A stretch of 64,000 nt of DNA from Bdellovibrionales bacterium (GTDB taxonomy: Bacteria; Bdellovibrionota; Bdellovibrionia; Bdellovibrionales; UBA1609). The position numbers were made by a program, and so were the translations under genes. Each line of letters begins with the position of its first letter. Within the stretch, counting starts at the first letter, position 1. Below are positions 28,850 through 37,858 of the stretch, in pieces. The stretch lies in NCBI GenBank assembly GCA_016714165.1, contig JADJNU010000002.1, positions 62,001 to 126,000 of the forward strand, in the 5' to 3' direction. Under the pieces are notes generated by a model. The model was not told the DNA's origin and did no database searches. It saw only the letters and a list, made by a program, of their open reading frames with translations.

Positions 28850-28883
28850 CTAGTACACTAGTGAACTAGATTGCTCATTTCAA
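28850..28883 (-). promoter_or_regulatory. Promoter with 20-bp palindromic operator for PadR operon
   Basis: CTAGTACACTAGTGAACTAG (28850-28869) reads the same on both strands except for one base pair. On the minus strand a -35 TTGAAA (28883-28878) and -10 TAGTGT (28860-28855) are 17 bp apart, and the palindrome covers the -10. This layout fits repression by the PadR dimer encoded in the operon. Binding is inferred. Confidence 0.65.
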
Positions 28884-28906
28884 GGGATTTTTCATTGCAG
28901 ACATAA

Positions 28907-29071
28907 TTATAAACTGACCGGCTTGATTGTTGTTCCACACTCCAAGGGTACCTGTGTCTTAGACACAACAGATTCACCGAAGGATTGCGGGCCAGCCGCT
29001 GTATTAAAATCAAGCACTTTCTTTTCGAAGGTTTCACAGCCAGAGGATCTGGTGACTATGAAAATCCACAT
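28907..29071 (-). pseudogene. Short frame, probable 3' remnant of a secreted-protein gene (contains repeat R2)
   Basis: 54 codons from ATG 29071, containing 'RSSGCETFEKKVLDFN' and ending 'PLECGTTIKPVSL'. The tail is shared with repeat R1 at 23976-24013. There is no signal peptide or ribosome site, so it is more likely the end of a lost gene than a gene in its own right. Confidence 0.35.
28911..28949 (-). repeat. Imperfect repeat R2 (pair of 23976-24013)
   Basis: See R1: about 37 bp with roughly six mismatches and one indel. The two copies bracket the recombinase-caspase-ISL3-PadR stretch (about 4.9 kb) in the same orientation. Confidence 0.45.
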
Positions 29072-29103
29072 AAAAATTCAATTTTTTCTTAAACGAACAG
29101 GCC

Positions 29104-29919
29104 CTAAAGGTGGCGACGTGGGCGTAAACTGACGAAGTCAAAAGTTCGTCCAGCAACTTGAACCCTCTTCAGAGGGGTCGGGGCTAAAGTATTTGGGATA
29201 AACTGGATTTTGATAGCAGTATCGATCCCACCATCAATGCCATACGGCAAAATAGATTCCAAATGAAAGATGTTAGGGCCGATTTTTCTGATGTCCCAGT
29301 AATCGACAACTCCAGTTGTGTTGGAGAACGAACCGATCATGTGTTGTCGATAATAATCCTCAGATTGGGGCAAGACCACTTCACCGGGCCAGATTTCAAC
29401 ACTCAGTTGCGAGAACTCCACGGGCCCGTGTCCCCCCTGATCTCCCCTTGTTGATACGAACATAGTGACGCTCTGTCCGTTTTCTGCATCGACCAATTTA
29501 TAGGCACCCGCCGGCAACTGAGCCATCGTTTCATAAAGAAGACGGACCCTAGTCACCGAGGAGTCGCTAGGGAGGAGGCCGATAGGAGGACCGTATACGG
29601 GAATCTCTCGACCATCCATCGTCTGTACGCCGGTAATTTTGGGCTGGTTGTTAGCAGCCATGACCATAAGAGCAGCGGGATCGGTTGTTTTCACGTGAAA
29701 GACATTGCCGTCACGATTAACGATTTCATGGCTCGGACTGCCTTCCAAAAGCTCGATCAGCTTCGTCCCGTGAGCGAACGGAGGATAAACGTTTTCGTCG
29801 AAAACGGTCAGCCGCAGCAAGCAAGAAGGCTTTCCACTCACATCCCAAGGAACCTCCGGGCCCGCAAAGGCAGGTCCATTGACAAACATAAGCGCGTAAA
29901 ACATGATGAAAGACTTCAT
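29104..29919 (-). CDS. Hypothetical secreted protein
   Basis: 271 residues from ATG 29919, chosen for GGAGGTT just upstream; an open extension to 30009 has no such site. Residues 1-19 are a signal peptide ('FIMFYALMFVNGPAFA'). The mature part is strand-rich ('RLTVFDENVYPP', 'GAYKLVDAENGQSVTMFV') with an Ig-like or copper-resistance-like feel, but no firm family. Single gene in the minus direction, followed by the R2 remnant. Confidence 0.65.
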   Translation of the reverse strand: MKSFIMFYALMFVNGPAFAGPEVPWDVSGKPSCLLRLTVFDENVYPPFAHGTKLIELLEGSPSHEIVNRDGNVFHVKTTDPAALMVMAANNQPKITGVQTMDGREIPVYGPPIGLLPSDSSVTRVRLLYETMAQLPAGAYKLVDAENGQSVTMFVSTRGDQGGHGPVEFSQLSVEIWPGEVVLPQSEDYYRQHMIGSFSNTTGVVDYWDIRKIGPNIFHLESILPYGIDGGIDTAIKIQFIPNTLAPTPLKRVQVAGRTFDFVSLRPRRHL

Positions 29920-30047
29920 GGCGGAACCTCCAGTGGGCCCGGTATACGCATTACAGGTGTAGGAGGTCAAGGCCAAAACTAAAACAATTCTTTCCGGTAT
30001 TCGTGCCAAAATTCATCGCTGCTGCTCAGTTTTGCAGCGGCGCTCAG

Positions 30048-31595
30048 TCAACTTTCTCGCCCCGACCGCTTGGTCGATTCTGCGAATTCTAATCGAATGT
30101 GAACTCGTTTGTTCAATTTGTCATTTAAGCGATTCACCAGCCATTCAAGAACCTCTTGGGTATTGCTGCCATCAAAGAGACCTAAATCCGTGGAACGGTC
30201 TAAGAGTATGGAATCTCTGATTTCAATATACCCATTCAGAAGCTCATCTACCTCCGATAAGTCTTCACCTAACTGAATAATAGTTTTTCCCAGGCTATGT
30301 ACAATTACAAACTCCGGCTGAATGTCATGCCGAGTATTTCGAATGAAACTTAAAAAAGTAGAAATATCCTGGCGACTGGGGAGTATCACGGAGAATAGCT
30401 TGATAGGCTCTTTCAAACGAGGATTCGCAAGCTGATGACTCGCAATACTGCTCCACCATTCCAATGACTTTGGATGAATGTGAACGAATTTTGGTTTGAG
30501 GCTCAATTCACCTAAGTCATAGTCCATAAAAGTTGTACGCACTTTGTACTCCAAAAAATCTACTTCTGTATGGCCCCCCAATGAAAACCAGCGCTCTTCA
30601 GAGGGGTCAAATACAAATGCTCCTTCTCTCTGCTCGTCCAAACTTAAACATAGATCTCGCAAATCACCTATTCCAGAATCATAGGTTCGGCGGAGTTGAT
30701 ACGGTCGATTAGAATGCCGAACAGGACCAGCGATCAAAGGAAAATCACCATTAACAGAGGGATTGTTCGGATTTGATGATGAAAGTCGAGTCTGACGTTT
30801 AAGCAATTGGCGAAAGGCAGCCTCTACACCCTTGAAAGCAAAATCGCCCTTACGCCTAACTTCGGCCACAGCCTTTGGGATTTGCTCGAACAAGGAATCA
30901 GCTGAATGCCCCAAACCTAATTCAATGTGTTCAATCATATCGGGTAGATCTTCAATTGCCGCCGCAGTGTATTGCTCACTGAAGAGGCTTCTCAATGCTA
31001 AAAATGAAACTTCTTTGTCAACATTATATGCAATCATCGATCTCATAAGCTTTGGCAGGAGGATATAATATCCCATCTCATGTCCCCCCTGAGCTCGTTC
31101 CAGCTTTCCGTACAACTCGGCTATTTGCTCGAGAGTCCAGCCATATCGAATGGCCAAGGGTAAATTATTCAAAGCATAGAAGACTGCCCTGATTGCAACT
31201 ATTTTTTTAAGATCCTCCACCTGGGTAGACAGATTTGTGTTTGATTTTCTTGCAGCCTCAAAGCTCTGGATAAGCAGCTTTGAAAAGTCACCGAGTTCTA
31301 AAAATATATATTCCCTGGAATTCAAGAGGACATGAAGGACGGCAATGATTTGTGATTGGGATATCCCAGCATATCCTGCCGTACGAACCAAATTTGGAAG
31401 ATCTTTTAAAAATAGTTCTGCGTGATCTGCATAGAATCTGCTAAGAGCTCCCTTGAGGCCGTCCTCTTGCGTTTTCGTCAGAATAACCGCACATCGTGGC
31501 TGGTGTCCCTCAGATGTACTAGCGCTATAAAGGGGTGGAGGAAATCCGATTATAAGAAAGAAAAGCAAATAAACACAGCTCAAAGACCGATTCAT
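30048..31595 (-). CDS. Hypothetical secreted protein
   Basis: 515 residues from ATG 31595 (GGAGGT upstream; the frame runs on to 31652 across the tRNA but without a start signal). Signal peptide 'CVYLLFFLIIGFPPPLYSAS'. The first 270 residues are helical and repeat-like ('LKDLPNLVRTAGYAG', 'IEDLPDMIEHIELGLG'). The second half is mixed, with 'PKFVHIHPKSLEWWSSIASH', a His/Trp motif reminiscent of deamidase/JAB-like 'H-x-H' sites, and 'FVIVHSLGKTIIQLG'. That resemblance is weak. It begins 25 bp behind tRNA-Met on the same strand. Confidence 0.6.
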   Translation of the reverse strand: MNRSLSCVYLLFFLIIGFPPPLYSASTSEGHQPRCAVILTKTQEDGLKGALSRFYADHAELFLKDLPNLVRTAGYAGISQSQIIAVLHVLLNSREYIFLELGDFSKLLIQSFEAARKSNTNLSTQVEDLKKIVAIRAVFYALNNLPLAIRYGWTLEQIAELYGKLERAQGGHEMGYYILLPKLMRSMIAYNVDKEVSFLALRSLFSEQYTAAAIEDLPDMIEHIELGLGHSADSLFEQIPKAVAEVRRKGDFAFKGVEAAFRQLLKRQTRLSSSNPNNPSVNGDFPLIAGPVRHSNRPYQLRRTYDSGIGDLRDLCLSLDEQREGAFVFDPSEERWFSLGGHTEVDFLEYKVRTTFMDYDLGELSLKPKFVHIHPKSLEWWSSIASHQLANPRLKEPIKLFSVILPSRQDISTFLSFIRNTRHDIQPEFVIVHSLGKTIIQLGEDLSEVDELLNGYIEIRDSILLDRSTDLGLFDGSNTQEVLEWLVNRLNDKLNKRVHIRLEFAESTKRSGRES

Positions 31596-31619
31596 ATGTA
31601 CCTCCAACCAGTGATAAAA

Positions 31620-31696
31620 TGGTAGCGAGGGAGGGACTTGAACCCCCGACACGCGGATTATGATTCCGCTGCTCTAACCAGCTGAGCTACCCCGCC
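31620..31696 (-). tRNA. tRNA-Met (CAT), elongator type
   Basis: 77 bases on the minus strand with encoded CCA. Acceptor GGCGGGG pairs with CCTCGCT (two G-U). The D arm begins GCTC; the anticodon stem is GCGGA/TCCGC with loop ATCATAA, hence anticodon CAT. The T arm is GGGGG-TTCAAGT-CCCTC. The loop resembles that of E. coli elongator tRNA-Met. The G1-U72-type first pair differs from initiator tRNA, which has a mismatch and a GGG/CCC anticodon stem. tRNA-Ile2 (CAT) cannot be fully excluded. Confidence 0.92.
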
Positions 31697-31807
31697 ACGA
31701 TCGAAGAAAAATGCCTTGTTTCTCGTGGGTAAGCGACAATCGCGACTTCATGGCAACAGCGTCCACGGTAATTTCGCTTGAACACACGTATAACGATAGG
31801 AGGGTCT

Positions 31808-31837
31808 TTTCTACACATAGCAGGACGCCTCTGTCAA
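31808..31837 (-). promoter_or_regulatory. Likely tRNA-Met promoter
   Basis: On the minus strand TTGACA (31837-31832) and TAGAAA (31813-31808) are 18 bp apart, about 110 bp before the tRNA 5' end. The -35 is a perfect consensus; the -10 is weaker. No better pair lies closer. Confidence 0.4.
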
Positions 31838-32016
31838 TGACCCTGCAGCATCCTTGCCGAAGCACCGATGGATTGATTTTGCGTCGCGCAAAACAACAAA
31901 TACCACTCCTTTTGAGGGGTCGACTTGACCCCCACATTGGCCTCGACGAAAGTATTGATTGGGGGTTCTCTGTCAGATACACACGCACAACTTATACAGA
32001 AACAAGGAGGGGGAAG

Positions 32017-33639
32017 ATGAAATTTATGAACAAGAGGGCTTTGTTTTTTGCAGCCATGCTGCCAGTTTTTTTGACTCTAGCAGCCTATTCAAACGAAGTT
32101 ACCCAGAATGACGGTCAACCTCCAGCCAATAGAGCTGGCGGTTTAGATACTGAGGATTCAGTTTCTCCCATTTCCCGCTTCACCGCAAAGCTCGAGGTTG
32201 TGAACGAAGACGGGACTCCGTTAGCTGGAGCCAAAGTCTTGATTGGATACGAAGTAAACGATCCCTTTCCAAATAATGAGCTCACCACGGATAGCGCAGG
32301 TTCCATTGCGCTGCCAACCCAATGGAAATCAGCACTTCCTGTGACGGTGATCGCAGCTGGACAGGTGAGGACCACTTTTGATGCTGTATTGCCCACTCAG
32401 GGTAAAATCTCTGTTTCCAAAGCCGAAGGCACAGAAAAGCTTGAAATCAAGGGAAGCACATTGAATTTTGGTCCGCTCACACAGGACGGGCAAGTTGATT
32501 TTGGATTGGTCATTCCGGCCTTTAAGATCCAAGATCTTTTTCACTTTGATCTCTCAGCGGTGATTAGCCCTGAAACCGATCAGATCCGCGTGGCCGGACA
32601 AAAAATTGATTTGCCTTCGAACTTGACCTTACCCAAGCAAACAGAGAGCTACATCATTCCGATTGTGCTCGAAAAGCCAAAATATCGGATCTATGTACGG
32701 GAGCCTGGAGTTCATTCCTTTTTTGCACTTCATGGTCGTTTTCCTATCAAAGATGTTGTTGGGGATATTCGCGATGGGAAGAGCATCTTTGAAGTTATCA
32801 ATTACTTTGATTTTCTTGAAGGAGGCCTCACTCCTCTCAATGTCGATACATCGGGAGCGAAAGTCGATCTTCAAGTCGACAAGTTTCGTTTCAACAAAGA
32901 ACTGACTGTCATAGCTCCTCAATTTCGCAGCGACAAGTCACTTCTTGCGCTAGCAATGGCCGAAGTTGACGGATTGCTTGTTCCCACTGACGTGAAGAGA
33001 CTACTGCCCAACCAATCCCTGAAATTAAAGACCTCCTCGACGGCAACTAGTACTCGTATTCTACATGTCTTAACCAATAGCCAAAATCTGCAAGGCGAAA
33101 GACCCGAGGCGGTAGTTGGGCTGGACTTAGATGACAATTCTCGTTCACAAGAGCCAGGCAGGCCAACTCAGCCACAGGACAAGCCAGCTTTGAGAATACT
33201 GGCCGATGCCAGCCTAGCGCCTTCAACGATGTTCAATCAACTGACCTTCGTATTGCAAGACAGTAAGATAGGCGGCGCCCCCCAATTTTTGGAAATGATT
33301 GGACCACCACAGATAGAGCCTCATCTTCTTCGTTTGCAAACGCCGCAAATTCTACCGGACGTCAGTCCTGTTGCAACTTATTTGGTGCTTTCTGATGTTG
33401 AGTATTTCACATCAGGCAGCGTGAAATCAGAAAAGAGAACACGGATCTGGGAGGTATTCTCTAACGACTGGGTCAGCCAAGTGCGCCTCCCGAATTTTAC
33501 TCTCAGGCGTTTACCTAATCACAAATATCGTTGGGAAGTGATGTATTTTGCCCGCGCTGCCGGGCCGGGAGCGAAAAATGGTAAAGGCAATGTGCTGGAT
33601 GGTGTTACCCATGTCACTCGCAACGCAGTTGATTTCTAA
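32017..33639 (+). CDS. Secreted protein with carboxypeptidase-regulatory/Ig-like N-domain
   Basis: 540 residues from ATG 32017, which has AAGGAGGGGG before it; the open frame back to 31711 is non-coding leader. Signal peptide 'ALFFAAMLPVFLTLAAYS'. Residues about 40-115 read as a carboxypeptidase-regulatory-like fold ('FTAKLEVVNEDGTPLAGAKV', 'ELTTDSAGSIALPTQW', 'VTVIAAGQVRTTF'). The rest is strand-rich and Pro/Leu-rich with no known catalytic motif. The C-terminus overlaps the next gene by 29 bp. Probably periplasmic or surface; function unknown. Confidence 0.7.
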   Translation: MKFMNKRALFFAAMLPVFLTLAAYSNEVTQNDGQPPANRAGGLDTEDSVSPISRFTAKLEVVNEDGTPLAGAKVLIGYEVNDPFPNNELTTDSAGSIALPTQWKSALPVTVIAAGQVRTTFDAVLPTQGKISVSKAEGTEKLEIKGSTLNFGPLTQDGQVDFGLVIPAFKIQDLFHFDLSAVISPETDQIRVAGQKIDLPSNLTLPKQTESYIIPIVLEKPKYRIYVREPGVHSFFALHGRFPIKDVVGDIRDGKSIFEVINYFDFLEGGLTPLNVDTSGAKVDLQVDKFRFNKELTVIAPQFRSDKSLLALAMAEVDGLLVPTDVKRLLPNQSLKLKTSSTATSTRILHVLTNSQNLQGERPEAVVGLDLDDNSRSQEPGRPTQPQDKPALRILADASLAPSTMFNQLTFVLQDSKIGGAPQFLEMIGPPQIEPHLLRLQTPQILPDVSPVATYLVLSDVEYFTSGSVKSEKRTRIWEVFSNDWVSQVRLPNFTLRRLPNHKYRWEVMYFARAAGPGAKNGKGNVLDGVTHVTRNAVDF

Positions 33640-34132
33640 ATCACATATTTTCTCTCTCTGGTCTCTGGTCCTGACCCTTGGTGGATGCTCCCTCTTTGCA
33701 GAAAGGGGGGAGATCCCCACCAGCTTCGGACCACGGGAACAGATATTTTATGGCGATGTTGACCAGGTCTGGCGAGCGACTCAGATTGCTTTCTCAAAAT
33801 ATCCAATTCGCATCAACAACCTAGATCTCGGAATACTGGAAACTGATGTTTCTACGGGCTATAAAGTCTGGACACCTCCCCATAAGCCGAGCGTTTCCGG
33901 TGGATTGTCCTCGAAACTTAGCGTCAGAGTTGTCAAAGGAGTTGTCGAAAATCGCTCAGCAGTACGAGTCACTGTGCAAAAAGAGAGCGAACTCAAACGC
34001 GATTTTTTTGCCGAAACTCAAAAATTGCCAAGCGATGGTCTGGAAGAAAAAGCTCTCCTTTACCGGATTGGCCGCGAACTGCAAATTGACAAGGCCCTAA
34101 AGAAAGCTCAAGAAAATCTGAATAACAAATAG
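33611..34132 (+). CDS. Lipoprotein, possibly BamC/NlpB-like
   Basis: 173 residues. I take the ATG at 33611 because it gives a normal signal peptide with lipobox 'LTLGGCSLF'; the frame is open upstream into the previous gene. The mature part, 'GDVDQVWRATQIAFSKYPI' then 'LDLGILETDVSTGYKVW' and later 'LLYRIGRELQIDKAL', is like the helix-grip repeat in BamC-type or DUF3576-type outer-membrane lipoproteins. The match is by eye and weak. It overlaps the secreted Ig-like gene, so the two may act together. Confidence 0.6.
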   Translation: MSLATQLISKSHIFSLWSLVLTLGGCSLFAERGEIPTSFGPREQIFYGDVDQVWRATQIAFSKYPIRINNLDLGILETDVSTGYKVWTPPHKPSVSGGLSSKLSVRVVKGVVENRSAVRVTVQKESELKRDFFAETQKLPSDGLEEKALLYRIGRELQIDKALKKAQENLNNK

Positions 34133-34209
34133 CTGTCGTATCGCAAATAAATCTGGGCGTTGAATTTGTAATGGCTGGTCTGACAGACTGCTAATGCAGC
34201 TTTCGATGC

Positions 34210-34989
34210 TCACATTGATTTTTTTGACCCTTGATCCAAGGCCAACCACTTTTCCCGTTTGCTTGAAACTGGGTCCTTGGATTCTCCTAGTTTTTTGCCC
34301 GTTATTTTCTCAAGGCCTGCAATCGCCCATTGATGAAGGCTCTTATCTGGATCCCGCAAGACAGACAAAAATTTTTTCTCATCTAAAGGACTCGGGAAGC
34401 GACTCAATGCTCGCACGATGTGCCGCCGAATCCAGAGACTGTGGGTCCCGCGAAAGTTCTCTTTTGCATTTAATTTATTCCACAATTCTGGAGAGAGCTC
34501 TTTGCCTCCCAATTTATCTATTGTCTGCACAGCTGCCGTACGTACAACCAATGCCTTGTCACTCAACAAACGATTCGCCCATTCAAGAGATTTTTCTCGT
34601 GGTCCATGGGTCATCGCAATCAAAGCAGCATTGCGAACGAACCACTCCCGACTCACCATCGCTGTTTCCAGAGTTTTAAGTGCCCCCCGCGAATCAATTT
34701 GTCCCATCGCAGTTATCGCCCTCCATCGATCTTGCAGAGTTGCATTCTGATCGAAAGCAATTTTTTTCAATTCCTCAAAAGCCGGCTTGCCGGCCGAATG
34801 CAAAAGAGCGATGCGTTCAGGAAGGGATTGCCTGAGGGTCCGAATGACACTCTCTCTATAAGGCCCAGTCAATATGGCTGGGGGTGGTTTTAATTCTAGG
34901 GTACCCTTTCCAGGTACCGCCGCGTGTCCCTTTACAAAAAATAAAAGTCCGAAAAAGACAATAGAAATAACCAAGCCAATTCTACTCAT
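34210..34989 (-). CDS. HEAT-repeat protein, exported or membrane-anchored
   Basis: 259 residues from ATG 34989, which overlaps the upstream gene's stop by 8 bp. Hydrophobic segment at 3-23 ('LVISIVFFGLLFFVKGHAA') as signal or anchor. Residues 75-240 are HEAT/PBS-type helical repeats: 'DRWRAITAMGQID', 'REWFVRNAALIAMTHG', 'KALVVRTAAVQTIDKLG', 'HIVRALSRF', 'LHQWAIAGLEKITGK'. Such repeats bind proteins. Paired with the 397-residue coiled-coil protein by overlap, which suggests a complex. Confidence 0.75.
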   Translation of the reverse strand: MSRIGLVISIVFFGLLFFVKGHAAVPGKGTLELKPPPAILTGPYRESVIRTLRQSLPERIALLHSAGKPAFEELKKIAFDQNATLQDRWRAITAMGQIDSRGALKTLETAMVSREWFVRNAALIAMTHGPREKSLEWANRLLSDKALVVRTAAVQTIDKLGGKELSPELWNKLNAKENFRGTHSLWIRRHIVRALSRFPSPLDEKKFLSVLRDPDKSLHQWAIAGLEKITGKKLGESKDPVSSKREKWLALDQGSKKSM

Positions 34990-36175
34990 TGACCACCAAT
35001 TTATTTGCCTCCTCAGCCATTTTGTCAGTGTCCACATTGCCTTCGAGAACGGATTCCCCTTCGTTCTGCGCGAAAGAGCCTAAGCCTGCCATTTCTTCGA
35101 GCATTTTGTCCGTATCAACAGCCGCTTTTGCCTTAGTGAATTCAATGGGGCTAGGTTCTTCAACAAATGCCTTTTTTTCAAGATTGGGTCCTTCTTCTGC
35201 CGGAGGCTGACTCATCTTTCCTAAAGATCTGCTGAACTCCGCAAGTATGTCGTTTTCAGGGTCTTCCTCCCCCGCGCTCCTGGATTTTCTCACATTTGGG
35301 GGCTCAGAATTCTTCAACTCATCGAGTCTCCCTCCTTGAGAATTGCTGACGACCTCAGTCTGATTTCCGTCAAGATCACCTAAAGCCCGATTTAGAATTT
35401 CTAGATCAGAAGTCAATTCAACGCTTGCATCTTTAAGAATATCATCTTGAATATCAATCGAGCTTGGGTCGAGGACAGGAGAACTTGCATTTTTGTGCTG
35501 CTCATCGACTGCTGCAGCAAACTCCGCCACAAGGTCCTCACCCTTTTCAGAAAGTGGGGTTGAATTTTGACCTGAAGAGTTAACCGGCGTTTCGCTCTTC
35601 TCAACAAGCTCCTGACCCAAGGAATCAGTAACAGCTGTCCCACTCAATTCCTCTATCTTCTTTTTTAATTTTGCATTTTCCTCTTTGAAATGTGAAAGAT
35701 CTGCTATGTCATCTTCAATTATTTCGTACTCTTTAAGCTTCCCCTCGAGGTCGCGGATTTTTTCTACGTAACCAGATACATCCACCTCAATTGCTTTTTC
35801 TACCACCGGCGAACTTTGGTTCTGCGTCTGCTTTAAAACCTCAATTTCGGCATCCTTCTGAGCGAGTTCTCGCATCATCTGTTCCAGCGAGCCGGAATTC
35901 GCTTGAAAAGGCCCCGAACCTTGATTCGATTCATTTCCAGAAGTCTTCAATGCCCCCGAAGAAGATAAATCGCCGATGCTGGATTTCAATATGTCCTTTA
36001 AAGTCTTTTCAAGTGCACCAAGATCTCCAATTTGCATTTCACTTTCAGGATCCTTTTTACTCTTTCCAAAAATCATAATGGTAAAGAGAGAACCCAAAAG
36101 CAAAAGAATGGCAGCTATGCTCCATTGAATAATATTAGGGAGATAGTGTATAAAAAAGGAGAGAAAGGCATCCAT
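34982..36175 (-). CDS. Single-TM acidic coiled-coil protein
   Basis: 397 residues. One membrane segment at residues about 18-36 ('SIAAILLLLGSLFTIMIFG'), then a long, acidic, low-complexity cytoplasmic part. A coiled coil lies around residues 108-170 ('YVEKIRDLEGKLKEYE', 'EENAKLKKKIEELSG'). Near the end two copies of 'VDTDKM(L/A)EE' occur. No enzymatic motif. Coupled to the HEAT-repeat gene (8-bp overlap), so it is likely a scaffold at the inner membrane. Confidence 0.65.
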   Translation of the reverse strand: MDAFLSFFIHYLPNIIQWSIAAILLLLGSLFTIMIFGKSKKDPESEMQIGDLGALEKTLKDILKSSIGDLSSSGALKTSGNESNQGSGPFQANSGSLEQMMRELAQKDAEIEVLKQTQNQSSPVVEKAIEVDVSGYVEKIRDLEGKLKEYEIIEDDIADLSHFKEENAKLKKKIEELSGTAVTDSLGQELVEKSETPVNSSGQNSTPLSEKGEDLVAEFAAAVDEQHKNASSPVLDPSSIDIQDDILKDASVELTSDLEILNRALGDLDGNQTEVVSNSQGGRLDELKNSEPPNVRKSRSAGEEDPENDILAEFSRSLGKMSQPPAEEGPNLEKKAFVEEPSPIEFTKAKAAVDTDKMLEEMAGLGSFAQNEGESVLEGNVDTDKMAEEANKLVVNE

Positions 36176-36393
36176 AGTCTGCTTCCATTGTGTCTGAAAT
36201 TACCAAATTCGGTCAAGATAACCATTTATTTGAATACCACGAAGGACCAGACAAAATGGCTCAGATCAAAGTTGCACAAAGATTGCTACACCCTATTCGC
36301 TGGTTGTGTTAGACTTTGGTCTGTAGACGCACGTGGTGGGTCGGCCACCTTTGTCTTGATACCAACATCCCAAAATTTCTAAGGCATAGACAA

Positions 36394-37782
36394 ATGACAT
36401 CACTATCTGAAAAATTGGACACCGGAACGCTGGAACTCGATCTGCTTATTAAGGGAGCTGGAGCTCTTCTCAGAAAAGGCCCGGGTGATTGGAGGGCAGA
36501 GACAACCGACATTGGGATTCGCAAGAATCGAATCGTTGCACTTGGTTCAATTGGCAAAGTAAGTACGAAAAAAACCTTGAGAGCTGAAGGACTCACAGTA
36601 TTGCCGGGTTTACTGGACACTCAGGTTCATTTTCGGGAACCTGGATTTGAATACAAGGAAGACCTGTCGTCTGGAACACGAGGAGCCCTTTTAGGAGGGA
36701 TTACCGGCATATTTGAAATGCCAAATACCCGTCCCAGCACTGTTTCAGCACTTGATTTGGCAGATAAGTTAACCCGGGCTAAAGATCGGGCCTGGGTACA
36801 TTATGCATTTTACCTGGGAGCAACCATAGATAATGCATCGAAATTGGCTGAGCTTGAAAGGCTTCCTGGATGTTGTGGTGTCAAAATCTTTATGGGAAGC
36901 TCAACGGGTTCTCTTCTCGTTGCAGATGATGAAAAACTCAGGAGCGTTCTTCAAAATGGAGCAAAACGAGTGGCTGTCCATTGTGAGGACGAGTTTCGCC
37001 TAAAGGAAAGAAAATCCATTGTCGATGCTTCACCCGGAAACGTGCACCTCCACCCTGTGTGGAGGGACGAACAAACGGCCCTCATGGCAACCCGAAGAAT
37101 TGTGGCATTGGGAAAGGAAACAGGACGGCCATTGCATATTTTGCACGTAACCACTGCGGAGGAAATGGATTTTTTGAGACAAAATAAAAGCCATTGTACG
37201 GTGGAGTGCCTTCCTCAGCATCTCACCTTTTCCTCGCCAGACTGCTACGATCGGCTTGGAACTCTCGCTCAAATGAACCCCCCTATCCGCGATCAGAGGC
37301 ATCAAGCAGCTCTGTGGAAAGCTGTATTGGATGGGACCGTCGATGTCCTGGGCTCAGATCACGCCCCTCATACCCTCGAAGAAAAGCAACTTCCCTATCC
37401 TCAAAGTCCATCCGGTATGACAGGCGTGCAAACAATTCTCCCCGTCATGCTTCATCATATGAGCGAGGGAAGACTCAGTCTTGGGCGGATTGTCGAGCTC
37501 ATGGCTTACAATCCAGCAAAAATCTGGGGGTTGGAGGGCCGAGGAGAACTGAAAATTGGCGCTCGAGCCGATTTATCTATTGTTGATCTCAACAAAACAG
37601 CAGAGATTAAGCGATCTTGGATTGCTTCCAAATCGGGTTGGTCCCCCTATGAGGGACTCAAGGTTAAAGGATGGCCAACAATTGTTTTAATCGAGGGTCA
37701 GATCGCGATGCGAGAGAATGAAGTCATCGGTTCCCCCCTAGGCTCACCTCTCGAATTTTCGCCCGCAATTTTGTCTTCATGA
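36394..37782 (+). CDS. pyrC: Dihydroorotase (class I)
   Basis: 462 residues; amidohydrolase that closes carbamoyl-aspartate to dihydroorotate in pyrimidine synthesis. ATG 36394 is the best start; upstream frame to 36316 is leader. Metal site 'LLDTQVHFREPGFEYKEDL', substrate loop 'GIFEMPNTRPS', carbamylated-Lys strand 'CCGVKIFMGSSTG', His motif 'VAVHCEDE', 'LHILHVTTAEE', and catalytic Asp in 'DVLGSDHAPHTLEEK'. 'HFREPG' marks class I (PyrC/allantoinase-like). No other pyr genes adjoin it. The identification is firm; a hydantoinase is less likely. Confidence 0.9.
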   Translation: MTSLSEKLDTGTLELDLLIKGAGALLRKGPGDWRAETTDIGIRKNRIVALGSIGKVSTKKTLRAEGLTVLPGLLDTQVHFREPGFEYKEDLSSGTRGALLGGITGIFEMPNTRPSTVSALDLADKLTRAKDRAWVHYAFYLGATIDNASKLAELERLPGCCGVKIFMGSSTGSLLVADDEKLRSVLQNGAKRVAVHCEDEFRLKERKSIVDASPGNVHLHPVWRDEQTALMATRRIVALGKETGRPLHILHVTTAEEMDFLRQNKSHCTVECLPQHLTFSSPDCYDRLGTLAQMNPPIRDQRHQAALWKAVLDGTVDVLGSDHAPHTLEEKQLPYPQSPSGMTGVQTILPVMLHHMSEGRLSLGRIVELMAYNPAKIWGLEGRGELKIGARADLSIVDLNKTAEIKRSWIASKSGWSPYEGLKVKGWPTIVLIEGQIAMRENEVIGSPLGSPLEFSPAILSS

Positions 37783-37858
37783 TCGTCTGCAAGAGAAATT
37801 ATTTTTAGCGGGTATTTTTTAGAGCAATTCACCTTGCTCGTGTTCAGTACCAGGCGGG

